The translations under genes and the position numbers were made by a program. Shown piece after piece: positions 22,669 to 34,545 of a stretch of 64,000 nucleotides of DNA. The notes beneath the pieces were generated by a model. The model did not search any database. It saw only the letters and a list, made by a program, of their open reading frames with translations, and had not been told where the DNA came from. Location: positions 27,561,760 to 27,625,759 of the forward strand of contig CM026557.1 of the NCBI GenBank assembly GCA_015143295.1, in the 5' to 3' direction. This DNA comes from Tetracentron sinense (lineage: Eukaryota > Streptophyta > Magnoliopsida > Trochodendrales > Trochodendraceae). Every line of letters starts with the position of its first letter. Position 1 is the stretch's first letter.

Positions 22669-24400
22669 CCCGTGCCTGTCATAGCCTAGGATATGCTGGC
22701 ATTGCTATATCTTATCCTAGTGTTATGCTGCTTGTGTATACTAGTAGTTTTTATGTTTTTTACTAGTTGTTATTTGTTTTGGTTTGTTTTTCTGTTTTCT
22801 TTATTTTGAAAAATTCAAAAACATTGAAAAACTATAAAATCCAAAAATATTTTTGTCATGTTGCCCTTGTTTGACTTGCATGATCTGCATTCTTTGTGTG
22901 ATCTTTATTTCTATACTTGTCCAGGGTTGAACATGAGTTTGTTGTTGATTGAAGATATATCACCTTCATAGTCTCTTGGTTAGGCTAAAAATTAGACTGA
23001 TTTTTATCTAGAATAGTTAGAGACTTATTCATATATGTATGCTTTACAAATTTTACATGCACTCTGACTGATTCTGTTGAGAGGTCTATTTTCCAATCTG
23101 TACGTATTTGACTAATTCCAAAAGTGTGACCTTGGATGACCAATCTAGAATGATCATATTGTTAGTCATCCCCGTTTTGTGTATCCTCCATAAGCAAAAA
23201 TTGTTGCAATGAAAAGGGCCACCTACTGGGCTAGTGTGAAAGTCACTATTGGATGTAAACAATATGTAATGGCTACTTATATGGACAATAATTATCTATC
23301 TGGATTGCTGGAGTGAAAGCCTTTGCTGCCAATAGCCAGGACTACCTACCTGGATAGTGTGAAAGTCATCATTGTATGAAAAGATATGTTCAAATAAAGA
23401 ACATCAAAAGAAATCTTACAAAGTTTGGAGGTATTTGACCAAAAATAAAAGAAAAATATTGAGTCAAATAAAATGGATAAAGAAACACCAAAATGTAAAA
23501 AAAAAATCAGCATATCTGGATCTAATTAGGTTTGAATTTTTTGATTTAAGTCTCCAGGAGTCCCCTTAGTGGTTAATGTCATATCCTTGGAAAGTGAAAG
23601 AAACCTTGATTTAGTATTTAGTTTGACCACCACTACACACAAAACTTCATTTTTGAATTGTTCACTAAATGTGTCTAAGTGAATTGGCTATGCTTTAGCA
23701 TTCCGTGAGATTTAGTTAGATGTGTATCCTCAGTCAGACTAACTGATCATGTTCTTCATTGGATTTTTAATTTTAAATTACTACTGCTTGGAATGCTTTG
23801 GATGTATGTTTGTGTGGCACATGACATTTTTTTTTATCGGTTGGCATAAGCCTTTCTAGCTTAGGTGCCCTGATTTTTGTGGTGTCCTTGATCTTAGGGG
23901 GAGAAGATCAAGTTGAGTTGTTGAGGGAGAGTTTGTGCTTTATATTGCTATTTTGTTCCCTGCTCTTTAGTCCCCGCATTGTTTGCATTTGCTTAGTTGT
24001 ATTGTGGTTGCCTTGATATTACACATGTCTTAAATTGGTATATTTTTTTTTGTGATATTGACTTCCTGCCTACCTTTGGCAATTATGCCAAAAAGGGGGA
24101 GAATGTTAAGGCATTATTTTCCTAGTTCAGTACATTCCTTGCTTGCAATACCTGTGGTTATTTATTTATATATTTCATACATGCTTCACTGGGTGGTTTG
24201 CTTATGAGCATGTGCAGGTGCAGGGTTGTAGCAGACAGATCTTATTCGACAAGAGCTTCAGTGTCTTCACTTTAAGAATATTTATCAATTGGTGTCATGT
24301 AATTGTGTTGGAGTCATGTAATGCCCTAATTCACCATTTGATGTGTTTGGGTGAGTTTGTGTCAAGTTATGTACTTCAGTTTGGTTTGGCCACGGAATTA
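22669..24400 (+). other. non-coding 3' interior of SIRE-type element
   Basis: About 1.7 kb with no pol coding. The words CTGGNTAGTGTGAAAGTCA recur at about 23230 and 23355. A motif AAAAAGGGGGAGAATGTTAAG at 24091 resembles the G-rich tract found near the 3' end of SIRE internal regions. So pol has been lost, while a 3' untranslated region remains. Confidence 0.65.
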
Positions 24401-24414
24401 CCAAAGGAGGAGAT
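24401..24414 (+). promoter_or_regulatory. polypurine tract of SIRE-type element
   Basis: CCAAAGGAGGAGAT directly precedes the 3' LTR start TGTAAAGTC and would prime plus-strand synthesis. Confidence 0.8.
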
Positions 24415-25855
24415 TGTAAAGTCTATGTTTTAGTGTTGGCTTATTTCGATGTCAAAACAAGTGAGTCTAGTGTATCTTGTGTCATTGCTTACAAGCGTCT
24501 AAGACAAGTGAAGATGAAGACTGTGAAGATAAGTTGAAGACATTTCGATTTTCATCTCCGTTTCACTCATAGGATGGTAAGTGACCTATATACCATGATA
24601 CCTTAGGTGAGAATTGTCTTAGAATAATCCTACTATGATACCTTAGGTGGAAATCGATTTAGAGTAATCATATGAACCTTAGGTGATTAGATATGTAGCC
24701 CAAAAAGTGTTAGAGGTTCTTAAAGGTTTCTTGTAAGAGGCATATCTCACAAACAGTAGCTCCGATTTTGCTCCATAGGCTACACATCACCATTTCATCA
24801 ATAAGCATGCTCTTCATTTCATTTTGAAGGAAGCAAGAGGAAATTCTGAGTTTTTCAAAGTCAGTCGATCCAATTAAGTTTTGGTTGACCCAGTCTGCCC
24901 GAAATTTGTATGGCAAAAAACAACAGAAGCTTCACAAATGTTGGGTCGACCCAGAGAGGATTGGGTCGACCAAAGTGAGAATTTGCGTCGACCCAGACCA
25001 CTTTGGGTCGACCCAGACCTTGATTTTCTTGCTATTTTGGTTTTAGCAACTTATATAAACTTGGTTTTGCTTCTCTATTTATCTAGAACCCTTCTAGTCC
25101 GTGAAAGGAGACTTTGGGAGTGTGTTGAGAGTACTTTGGGGGTATCTCTAGAGTTCATAGAAACTCGGGAAATTATTTTCTCTCCTTCCCTTCATTAAGT
25201 TCTCTTCCATCCTATATTTTGCAAGCCATTGTTCAATTCTTGTTTGCTTGGACTTTTCCATTGATGGAATCCATCTAGGATTTGATTTTAATCAATCCAT
25301 CAACCCGTTCTGGAAAGAACAAATTGGCTGGAGTGTTCCGAAGCCTTTACGAAGGAGATCGATCCGAGAAGGATCGTGGACGTGTGATTTGGTCGGTGGA
25401 ATCCGAAGCCGTCATTGACGGAGATCGATCGGAAGATCGTGGTTGTTTTGGAGATCTAAGAGAAGTACGAGCGGCTGCGATTGATCACGGGACTTGTGAG
25501 TATGTGATGAATTTTTGAAGCGTGGAGGACTAAGAACTAAAGGATCGTAGTGTCGAGTCCGAATGAGTCAAGTTCGAGTCTTGCAAGTTCTTGTTGACTT
25601 TGTCTTAGTGATATCTCTTGGCTGGACTAGGTCCTGTGGTTTTTCCCGGAAGGGTTTCCACGTAAAAATCCTTGTGTTATGGTTTGCTTGTTTCCCTTAT
25701 TCCGCACTTTAAAGTTCATCATCCCTTAGTTAATAACTTAATTGGTAAATATTAAAAATGGTAGATAGACTTTGTAAGGAGACCTAGCCACCCCCTTGAA
25801 TTTGTGAGTTCTCAACTTGAACATCAGATTTGGGATTTATTAGATTGATTTTTCA
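24415..25855 (+). mobile_element. 3' LTR of SIRE-type nested element
   Basis: 1441 bp, partner of 20035-21454, ending TTTTTCA. It is followed by GTTAA (25856-25860), identical to the 5 bp before the 5' LTR. The GGGTCGACCC cluster is at 24865-25020 and has one unit more than in the 5' LTR. Confidence 0.92.
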
Positions 25856-26398
25856 GTTAAGTCAGTTGGCCAACCACCACGGCCCTTACATTTGATAGCA
25901 CAGGCGGCATGTGATACCAAACTCCAGGATACAATCAATGCCCTTACTTCCTCTCAGCATCTCATCTGGCGGTAGTACTTCCATATGGGTGTTATCATGG
26001 ACCTTGCTCTAGTTAATCCGGAATGACTTCTTTTAATTGCCATTATCCAGTGTTGAAACCCTACTTATATGGTGTTCCGGTTTGGTAAGAATGAGTTGTG
26101 TCCAACATTGAAAGAGGTACAATGTATCTTGGATTTCATTATGGAGGATGAAGCCATAGTGCCACGCTATAAGAAAACGTACCAGGCACACCTCGTAAGA
26201 TTCCTGCATATTAGACCTGCCGACTTAAAGTGTGACACTGATGGCACGTATAACAGGATACTAATTAGTGAGCTTTGGAAGTCGTACAACCACCGATGAG
26301 ACCTTGATAGTATAACAGCAGAAGAACCCAGTCTTAATGCCTTTGCACTCAGTCATGTCCCAGCTGGTATTCCCGAAGTGTCGCAGCCTATGGTACCT
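25856..26398 (+). pseudogene. Tat/Ogre first-ORF fragment
   Basis: This continues the element cut at 20035. An open stretch at 26069-26299 reads FRFGKNELCPTLKEVQCILD, a phrase of the type found in Ogre/Tat ORF1 and Gag N-termini and in plant mobile domain proteins. It continues with HLVRFLHIRPADLKC. Stops occur on both sides. The element is lost beyond about 26398, where an unrelated antisense relic begins. Confidence 0.65.
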
Positions 26399-26850
26399 AC
26401 TCCGCATTGGTAGGGATTGAAACATTGACAGCACTAATACCTATCGCCGTACTATTATTGTTGCCGAACTCAACCAAGGGCAAGTGTTCATCTCAATTAC
26501 CTTGAAAATCGAGCATGCAAGACCGGAGCATATCCTCTATGATTTGATTTACTCTCTCTGTCTAACCATCTGTTTGAAGATAAAATGTCATGTTGAAATC
26601 CAAGCAAGATCCCATGGCTTGCTGAAATTTTTTCCAGAATCTCAAGGTAAGTCTAGTATCTCTATTAGAAACGTTACCAACCGGCACTCAATGCAAATAG
26701 ACTACTTCCTTTATATACAGCTCTGGCAGCTTGTTGGAATTAAATGTTGTCTAATAGAGAAGAAAGTGAACTGACTAGGTCAAACGGTCCACTACTACCC
26801 AAAAGAGGGTAGTAAAGTCTCTAGTCCTCAGGGCGGATCTCCACCAGTGT
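26399..26850 (-). pseudogene. Ty3/gypsy integrase relic
   Basis: Read on the minus strand from 26850, the text follows a chromovirus-type integrase core. VVVDRLT carries the first catalytic Asp, ELYIKEVVYLH and NRDTRLTLRFWKKFQQAMG carry the second, and DFNMTFYLQTDG then TERVNQIIEDMLRSCMLDF carry the catalytic Glu region. HLPLVEFGNNN closes it. Stops interrupt it at least four times, for example in place of the Gln after QTDG. Only this domain survives, with no LTRs. Confidence 0.85.
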
Positions 26851-27584
26851 TCAGCTTCACCTTCCATGACTAGACCGACCTCTAGTTCATCAGTCAGGGT
26901 ACTTTATTTTTTAGTTGTAGTTATCTCCTTGTTTATTCTCAAGGTTGTCATTTTTTTCTCTTTTTGTCAAGCAGCCCCCTCTTGTTTTTGTTGCAATATT
27001 CATTTATTTTTTTGCTCAATTTAAGTTTCTTTTTCCTGGCTATGAGAATAAATGATTTTTCCCCATAGTCTGCCATAAATAGAGAAATTCATCAGCATAA
27101 ACTCCCCCTTTTTAAAATTTATATATTGGATAGAAGATTTTCTTTCCTTGAAAATAGTTTGATGAATTGAATATATTTCTTTTCCTTTCTCTAAATTTAA
27201 TAAAGTGGATAAGTTTTGTAGATAATATATTGTAATTAATTATTGATATCTTTATAGGAAAAGGGAAACTTACCTAATTTATTAGATTTCAAAGGAAGGT
27301 ATTGTATCCAATTAATTAAAAAATTCTTTAATAGGAAAAAATTTATTTTCAATTAAACTCTTCTGAATTTAATTGCAATTGGACATGACCCAGTCTCAGC
27401 TTGAAGAGTCGTGCTAGCCTTACTCTCAGGCATTTCCTACTCACTACCAAAATCCAACACATGTTCTTGCTTACAACCAAAAATCAACACCTGTCCTTGT
27501 CCTTACATTAACGAGACCCATATGGCCTCACTCACATAGCTCCTTTAATTACCCTTTTAACCCTTGTTAAGAAATTTTCACTTA
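26851..27584. other. intergenic, nothing recognised
   Basis: AT-rich sequence after the integrase relic. No gene, RNA or element end recognised. Confidence 0.4.
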
Positions 27585-27680
27585 ATTTTTTTTCTAAAAA
27601 CCAAGATTACATGGTTGAACCTTAAGTGTTAGTGAGTCTTAACCATAATTAAAGGGTGTTAAAAGGGACACATGTCAACT
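27585..27680 (+). repeat. single copy of the dispersed ~100-bp module
   Basis: CTAAAAACCAAGATTACATG, TTGAACCTTAAGTGTTAGTG, AGTCTTAACCATAATTAAAG and GTTAAAAGGGACACATGTCA match the four tandem copies in the hAT element at 8985-9395 and the copies at 30.3-33.1 kb. Confidence 0.75.
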
Positions 27681-27729
27681 TGTGGGATGAGGGCTAGACG
27701 AATTTGGGCTGGCCTATGGGCATACCAAA

Positions 27730-29866
27730 TGTAGAGCCCCGGAATTTTTCATGCTTAATGCATGACACTTTCGTAGCCAATTTGCCTTTAATGTAGTACA
27801 ATTAATAACTAAGGAAGAAATTGAAAATTCCGAAACATCAAAAATGTTCCTTTTGGAAGAACGAACCCAACACAAGTTGAATCGTCAAAATCCGATGAAC
27901 GAGTCAAAAGATATGTCCAAAACAGTTTGGACCTGCACACCACCGATTGCTTGGTCCACAACAGCGATCGATCGGTCCACAACCGATCGATCGGTAGCTA
28001 TCGACTGGTTAACTTTTTTGTATGGGGAAAAATTTCAGAGAGCATGTTTTTGACCGATCGCTCGGTCAAGAACACCGATTGCTCAGTAGGCAACCGATCG
28101 ATCGGTCATAACCACTGATCGCTCGGTCTTCGCGTTTTTGCAAAATTTTCATTAAGGGTGTTTTCGTCTTTTGGGCGTTTCACTCATGTCTTAAAGGCCT
28201 TGCCCGAGCATTGAGGGTTTATAAACCCTAAGTAGAGTATTTTGAGAGATAGAGAAATAGGAGAAGGAGATTCTAAACCTAGCTTTTGGGAAGAAATCAA
28301 AGGGTTTGAAGACCCTAGATCGCTTCAAGCTCGTGTCTCTTCAAGTTCAAGGTTCAAGCTCGTGAGGAGCTCTTTCCCCAAGTTAGGGCAGCAACTCACG
28401 CACGTTTTGCAAGGAGTTTCTTCCTCATTTGTCAAGGTCGGTACCTTGTGCTACCCTCTTAGTTATAGTGTTCTCTTTTCTTCCCTCTTCTTTGTTTTCC
28501 CTCATCTATAAATGTGCTATGAGTTGGGATGTGTAAATGGTGTGAATGGAGGTGGATGTTGGCGATTGGATGCCGTGTGGAATGATGTGATGAATGAAAT
28601 GGGGAGGGCATTGTATCCATAATAAACGTACATGTATGATGTGAGCATTAACCCACCTAGAAAAGCATGATGTAGGTTTAATAAATAAAGAACACACCCC
28701 ATGTTTGATGAAATGCCAAGTTGAACGAAATGAATTATAAATTAAGAAATGCATGTTTAATTAATTATTGGAACTTGCTAGGGCCTATGATAGTGTGCCT
28801 TCTTTTTTTCCCTAAATTGCATGAATATTAACTTGCTCAAATTATCGATGTTATATGTATTGTGAATTACCCAAATGTCATGTTTACTTCCAAATGCAAG
28901 TATGTACACGATCTCACGAGCACAACATGCATGATATGGTTTACTAGCATTTTCAAAAACAAGATTTAGAGGTGGGACATATCCTACGATATGTTTTACC
29001 TCGCTTTTGACAAGGACAAGACAATCATACATTATCATAAAGAAGGGTTTCCCTTCCCTCGCAAGTGCATTTAGGAAGAAGGGTCTCCCTTCTCTCACAA
29101 GTAGTTTTATTTTCCAAGCAATCATGAACACGTTTAATTTCCAAGCAAGCATAATATGGCATGACACGACATGATACGACAAGACAAGACAGAGATGACA
29201 AGATTTCAAACACGCAACAAGTATTTTAAGTCAAGTCAAGTGCACGACTATTTCAAGAGGTTTTATCGGCTTTTCTGTGATGCGAGCATGAATATAAATT
29301 GCTTTACTTCGTTGTTATGATATGAATTGTTTCCAGCATTATAATATGAATTGTTCTCTGCTATTATATATTTCTATGTTTATGCTATGACTGTTGGTTA
29401 GCATTTGGTACACATTGAGTATTTCATGCTCAGTCGTACTTCTTATGTCGGCAGGTGAGAGCGGAGCGGCTGCTCCTTTTGATGTCTGTGCTCCTGGCCC
29501 ATGGGTGGAGGAGGAGTACGTCGAGGAACCTGTAGAGGAACCTCCGGTAGAGGGTTATTATTAGAGGTGGTAGATTCTGAGTGAATAGCTGTGGGTGAGC
29601 TAGAGAGTTATATCCATGTATTTTGGCGGGCATGTCCGCACTTTCTTTGTTTTGATTTCCTTTTTGTATCAAACTTGGGTTACATGTATATACATAGAGG
29701 TTTGTTAGATTTCCGCTGTGCTTTGTTAAACGTTTCCGCTATTGTGTCCTCTTTGTATATGCTTTGTGGGTCTTTTGCAGGTTATTTTGGTCAAGCAAGT
29801 CATGTAAGTCATGATTAGTCGTCCAAAGTTCACTCTAACTCCTAGGGTGGGTTTTGGGTCGCGACA
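27730..29866 (+). mobile_element. solo LTR, Ty3/gypsy, 2.14 kb
   Basis: It starts TGTAGAGCCCCGGAATTTTT and ends GGGTTTTGGGTCGCGACA. The flanks are perfect 5-bp repeats CCAAA (27725-27729 and 29867-29871). No second LTR and no internal region follow, so this is a solo LTR left by recombination between two LTRs. Inside are a cluster of CCGATCGATCGG-type palindromes (27945-28130) and a TATA-like TTTATAAACC at 28218 with CTAGATCGCTTC-type leader sequence after it. The ends suit a Ty3/gypsy (Tekay-like) LTR; the lineage is inferred. Confidence 0.88.
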
Positions 29867-29974
29867 CCAAATCCTATTCCTACATTTAAAGGTGTTGGTT
29901 TTTGGCTAAGAGTAAGGAATGTATAGAGATTAGGGCTAGCAACCTCTGGCTTGAAAATCAAATATGGTCATGTG

Positions 29975-31090
29975 TGCGGGCATTCATAGAAGGGTTTTTA
30001 AAAGGTGGGTATTTTGAGAGCAATCCCAAACTATAGGGGCAGTCAGGGAAAAACCCCTTTAAACTCTTATAATAAGGATAAAATGGTCTTAAAAGGGTGT
30101 TTGGGGTGTATAAAAGTAACTTAAAATGAAGTGTATTTTGGGTCTCTCAAAGAACCCGGGGTGTATTTAGGGAAAGAGCAATAGTTTGCTCCACTGGAGA
30201 GGAGCGAACTATTGCTCCACGCTCTCATAGAGACACCCCTTCAATTGCCTCTAACTCGGGTAAAATTTTTTTTAACCCTATAGGTAAATTGTTTTTAAAT
30301 TTAATTTTTCTGAAAACCAAGGGTAGATGGGTGAACCCTAGGGGTGAATGAATCCACGATTGAATGAGGTTTAAAGGGGGACACGTGACAAGCAAATGAG
30401 AGCCGAGACACACCTCCTCGCGTCACCGACCGAGGAGGTGATTATTTTCGTAAGGAATTCTCAATTGTTGGAAAAGACAAAATAAGTGGCATTAGAGAAA
30501 GAGCAATAATCCCCTCGTCAGCCCGAGGAGGGGACTATTCTTCCTCGCTCTCACATAGTTGACCCTTCAACTCCCATGAACTGGGGTTAGTTTTTTTAAC
30601 CCTTCAATTAATTTTTTTTATTTTATTTTTCTAAAAACTAAGGGTAGATGGGTGAACCTTAAGGGTGGATGAGTCTTAACCACAGTTAAATGGGGTTAGA
30701 AGGGGGACACATGGCAAGAAAATGGAGCTGAGACGCCCCTCCTTGCGTCACAGACCGAGGAGGTAACCATTTTCCTTAGAGAAAATACAAAATAACGCCG
30801 GGGGTATATTCAGGGTCCATAGACCAACTCCTTTACATTGATTTTAGTTCATTATCTTTTTCTCACTCAACACTCAAGAGTGAGGGTGTAAGTTCAAACC
30901 GAGAAAAAGGGGAACAATGAAATATGTTTCTCTCTACTCCTCGGGTAGTCATTTTCAAAGGGCAACGGTTGAAATATCCGGGGCAAACCTCGTATCCATT
31001 TTCATAATTTTGAATGTAAAAGCAGTGGAGCGTTCATAGGCAACGGTTGGAATATCAAATGTCCAAATAGCAACCGACCTATGTTTAGGG
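29975..31090 (+). repeat. duplicated segment, copy 1
   Basis: It shares long similarity with 32503-33245. Examples are TATTTTGAGAG...AATCCCAAA at the start, the hairpin GAGCAATAG...CTATTGCTC, and near the end TTTTGAATGTAAAAGCAGTG then GAGCGTTCATAGGCAACGG. Inside, two tandem units of about 320 bp (30170-30470 and 30495-30790) each carry one copy of the dispersed module and a GACCGAGGAGG motif. No coding sequence recognised. Confidence 0.75.
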
Positions 31091-32502
31091 TTTATAAGGA
31101 AGGGGTCTTCTTTTTGATCACTTCTTTGGGTTTCGATGTAGAGAGAAGTGGAGGATCTGTATTCAGCAGTCGTCCATCTTCAAAGGAACCCTAAACAAGT
31201 ATTTTCAATTAGGAATTTCCCCATGGAGCCTTCATTTCAAGCCACCATTCTCAAGTGAAGGTATTGTCAGTAGTGGTGGCCAAGGATTCTCCTTTAAATG
31301 TCTGAATGATCACAATGACGTGATTTTAAGGCTTGTAAGGAGGGAGAAGGATGGATTGATATTCCAATTGCTTCATTGAGTTTCGATGTGAGAGCTGTGT
31401 CCCCACATAAACACAATGTCAAATGTGTTCTTAGTAGTTAGGTGTTTCCTCGTAGTTAGGTTTTTCCTGTTAGTCAGATGTGTGTCGCATGTCATATGTG
31501 TTAACCTTGATAGGTCGGATGAGTTTCCTAGCTATCAGATGGGTATCCTGACGATTCAGATATGTTTCCTAAAAAATGCAATTTTATGAGTTGGTGTCCT
31601 CACAGTGGTAAAAATATGAAGTGTTATGTCAGATGTGGTGTTCCTGGGAGTGTAATTAGTCAGAGGTGGGGTTCCTTGCAGAAACAAGTAAAGGCCCGGG
31701 GTGATGTTTTGAATCAATGGATTCAAGGTCATTTGGGTTGGTATACCCAAGGTTTGGTTGTAATTAAGTATGTGGACTCAAGGGTAAAAGTTGTTCGCAG
31801 GGGAAGGCCTAGTCATTCGAGTCTGCGGACTCAAGGATGGAACGTGAGTAGTTATCTAGAACAGTAAACTGGTGTCGTGGACACAGTCGATGTGGGATAT
31901 ATTTGGTACTTGGAAAACACTATGAGGTTGATGACCTCGGTTAAGGTGAAATAGCCCTAAGTACCCATATCGATACATATTGATAGCCATATCAATACAG
32001 GTTGTCTTCAATCTTGGAGCACAACCAGTATCAATACGAAGTATCGACCCAACTTAATGAGTATCGACCGTACACTGTAAATCATTAAAAATGCAAACGA
32101 AAATACATGTAAACTCATCTAACATGAGATTTGAGGTTTAAAATCGTAAATGTCATGATTATAACAATTTTTCTTTAGGTTAAATTATTATTTTTTATAT
32201 AAAAAAACAAAAGTAATCCGAAAATGAGTGTTTTTCTTCATTAATGACGTTCTCCTATAGTCGTGTTTAGTAGTTTAGAGTGAATGAAGCTCTCTTGTGG
32301 AGATTTTAGTCGAAATGATAGGTAATAAAAATTTTGGGAACTCTTCTCTTATTCATCAACGAATGAGCTTCATTGTTGATAAGGAACGAAGGAAGCTCTC
32401 CATGGTTGAGAAAGAATGGAGGGGACACAAATATCTTTCCTTCAGATGGTTTGGATAAAATGGAAAAAGTTCGCATGTACGAACTCATTCACATGTGTGT
32501 GG
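31091..32502. other. intergenic spacer between duplicated segments
   Basis: No gene. TTTATAAGGAAGG near 31088 followed by a leader-like stretch may be a decayed promoter and 5' UTR. CGATAC and GTATCG words at 31966-32060 recall the hAT subterminal repeats. Open frames at 31562-31867 show no domain. Confidence 0.4.
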
Positions 32503-33245
32503 GGGCATTCAGAGAATAGTTTTTAAAAGTTGTGTATTTTGAGAGTAATCCCAAATTATAGAGGCAATCAGGAAAAACCTCATATTTAAACTCTTGATTA
32601 TGATATAAGGATAAAATAGTCTTAAAATGATGTTTAGGGGTGTATAAAAGTAACTTATAATGAACTGTATTTTGGGTTTCTCAAAGAACCCAATATTTAT
32701 TTAGGGAAAGAGCAATAGTTCGCTCCACTGGCGAGGAGAGAACTATTGCTCTTGCTCTCACACAGACGCCCCTTCAGCTGCCTCTAATTCGGGTTAAATA
32801 TTTGTAATCCTGTAGTTAAAATTTTTTTATTTAATTTTTCTAAAAACCAAGGATAGATGGGTGTGAATCAATCTTAACCACGGTTGAATGAGGTTTAAAG
32901 GGGGACACGTGGCAAGCAAATGAGAGCTGAGATGCGAGGAGGGGCGTCTCGGCTCCCATTTTCTTGCCTTGTGTCCCCCTTCTAATTCCATTTAATTGTG
33001 GTTAAGATTCATCCACCCTTTGGGTTCACCCATCTACCCTTGGTATTTAGAAAAATATAATAAAAAAATTTAACTAAAGAGTTAAAATAAACTAACCCGA
33101 GTTAAAGGGTCGGCTATGTGAGAGCGAGGAGGAATAGTCCCCTCCTGGGTAAGTCATTTTCAAAGGGCAACGGTCGGAATTTCATGGGCAAACCTTTCGT
33201 AATTTTGAATGTAAAAGCAGTGGAGCGTTCATAGGCAACGGTCGG
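32503..33245 (+). repeat. duplicated segment, copy 2, with inverted arms
   Basis: The left part matches copy 1 in direct orientation. From about 32935 the sequence switches to the reverse complement of copy 1's second unit (GGCGTCTCGGCTCCCATTTT, then GTGTCCCCCTTCTAATTCC). So 32700-32935 and 32940-33150 form a long imperfect hairpin. The last part returns to direct orientation with TTTTGAATGTAAAAGCAGTG (33200). It leads straight into CT-rich, UTR-like sequence. Confidence 0.7.
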
Positions 33246-34067
33246 AGAGTTCTATTCCCTGTTCTCTCTCTCTCTCTCTCTCCAATTTCATTCTAGGGTT
33301 CTACTTCCCTTCTCTGGCCACATCGAATTCTCTCTGATTGGTGTTCTCCGGCAACGATCAAGCAATCCTTTCTGCGTTCTCCGGCAACGATCGGTCATCT
33401 CTCGTTATCGCATTGAAAGGGGTTAAAATCGATATGAGCTCTCAACGATCGAACATCTAGGGTTTTTTTTCTTCTTTTTTCAATGAATTCTCAAGGTGAG
33501 ATCTGTTCCCTTCTTTTTTCAACGATCGTGATCACCAATTTTTGTTTTTCTCTTTGGGAGAAATGCTTGGATTTGAGATGTTGAGATCTGTTTATTCTAT
33601 TTAGTGTGATCGGGTGTTTGAACGGGAACTTGAAGTTATTTTATTCTATTTAGTGTGAGATCTGTTTTCTGGTTCGGATATGGTAGAATCGGGTGTTTGA
33701 TTCTAGCTAATGTTCACGATTTTATTGTTCTGAGTAATTTTCTGTTATAGATTTAGGATTTTCTTTCATTGTTTGGTCTGTTTTTCTGAGTGATACTTGA
33801 GAACGAGAAAGTATGAAACCAGGTTATTTGTATTTTCAATAGAGGTTATGGTTTTACAATGCTCTGTTCAGACCGAATCCTCGCTCTTTAGCCCCTTCTA
33901 ACTCCCTTGATTCGTCACCATTATTCATGTTCGAATTCCAGTTTTCTTCACGGAAAGCTCAAATCCAAGTATCCAACTTGAAATGGCGATTCATGGCCTC
34001 TGAGCCCGAGAAATATTCTTTTGCGTCTTCTACTGATGCCAGATTCTACGGACAAAATTGCCACCGG
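33246..34067 (+). other. possible 5' exons of a host gene interrupted by the copia element
   Basis: A (CT)n run (33262-33282) followed by CATTCTAGGGTTCTAC looks like a plant 5' UTR. GTTCTCCGGCAACGATC is repeated (33342 and 33380). A candidate donor is CAAG|GTGAG at 33494, and a candidate acceptor TTTCAATAG ends at 33842. From there to 34067 one frame stays open (PLFMFEFQFSSRKAQIQVS, then KYSFASSTDARFYG). It would end CACCGG|GTGAT, exactly where the copia element inserted. I do not recognise the protein, and the exon assignment is a guess. Confidence 0.3.
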
Positions 34068-34141
34068 GTGATTGTTGTGTTTTTGGTGTGATTCAAAACT
34101 AAAGGAAAAACATTGTTTTTTAAGTTTGTGTGTTCCTTTTA

Positions 34142-34184
34142 GTCCCACATGGAAAAACTATGAATAGTTTTACCTCTTTATAAG
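34142..34184 (+). promoter_or_regulatory. snRNA-type USE plus TATA cassette in the copia 5' LTR
   Basis: GTCCCACATGG (34142-34152) differs at one base from the plant snRNA upstream element RTCCCACATCG. TATAAG starts at 34179, leaving 26 bases between them. The same cassette is in the 3' LTR at 39761. No snRNA sequence follows. Confidence 0.5.
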
Positions 34185-34536
34185 AAAGAGAGTTGGAAGA
34201 AGGCTTGGGCCTTCAAGGGCCTTTGAATTTGTTGTCTACCCACCCATTGCACATTGTGACTATACTATGCTACAACTCACACACGCGCGCGCGCCGAGCC
34301 GAGGCGGGTCGGGTTGGGTTGGGTTGGGTCATTGATAAAATATTATTTTTTATACAATGTTTATTATTAATTTTTTAATTAATCATGGTTACCGTTTAAT
34401 TACCGTTTGGCATACCTCTAATTACTAGTAATTATTGTATTCCCGTTTTATTACCGTTGTGGTAATTAATTAGATTAATTTCGGGTATTAAAAATTCAGT
34501 TTTGGAAATCAACAGACTTCTTACTATTTCCTAATC

Positions 34537-34545
34537 TATATAAAG
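34537..34545 (+). promoter_or_regulatory. TATA box of the copia LTR
   Basis: TATATAAAG lies in the second half of the LTR, followed by GAGGGTTTCTATAC. Its location fits the U3/R border of a copia LTR. It has an identical counterpart in the 3' LTR. Confidence 0.6.

Noticed and set aside
34142-34200. A real snRNA gene behind the USE/TATA cassette
   Set aside because: Nothing after the TATA resembles U1-U6 or other snRNAs at any of the cassettes. Only the promoter-like motif is present.
34281-34330. Telomere-like repeat (GGGTT)n with (CG)n
   Set aside because: Only about four pentamers, GGGTT not TTTAGGG, and identical in both copia LTRs, so it is ordinary LTR sequence.
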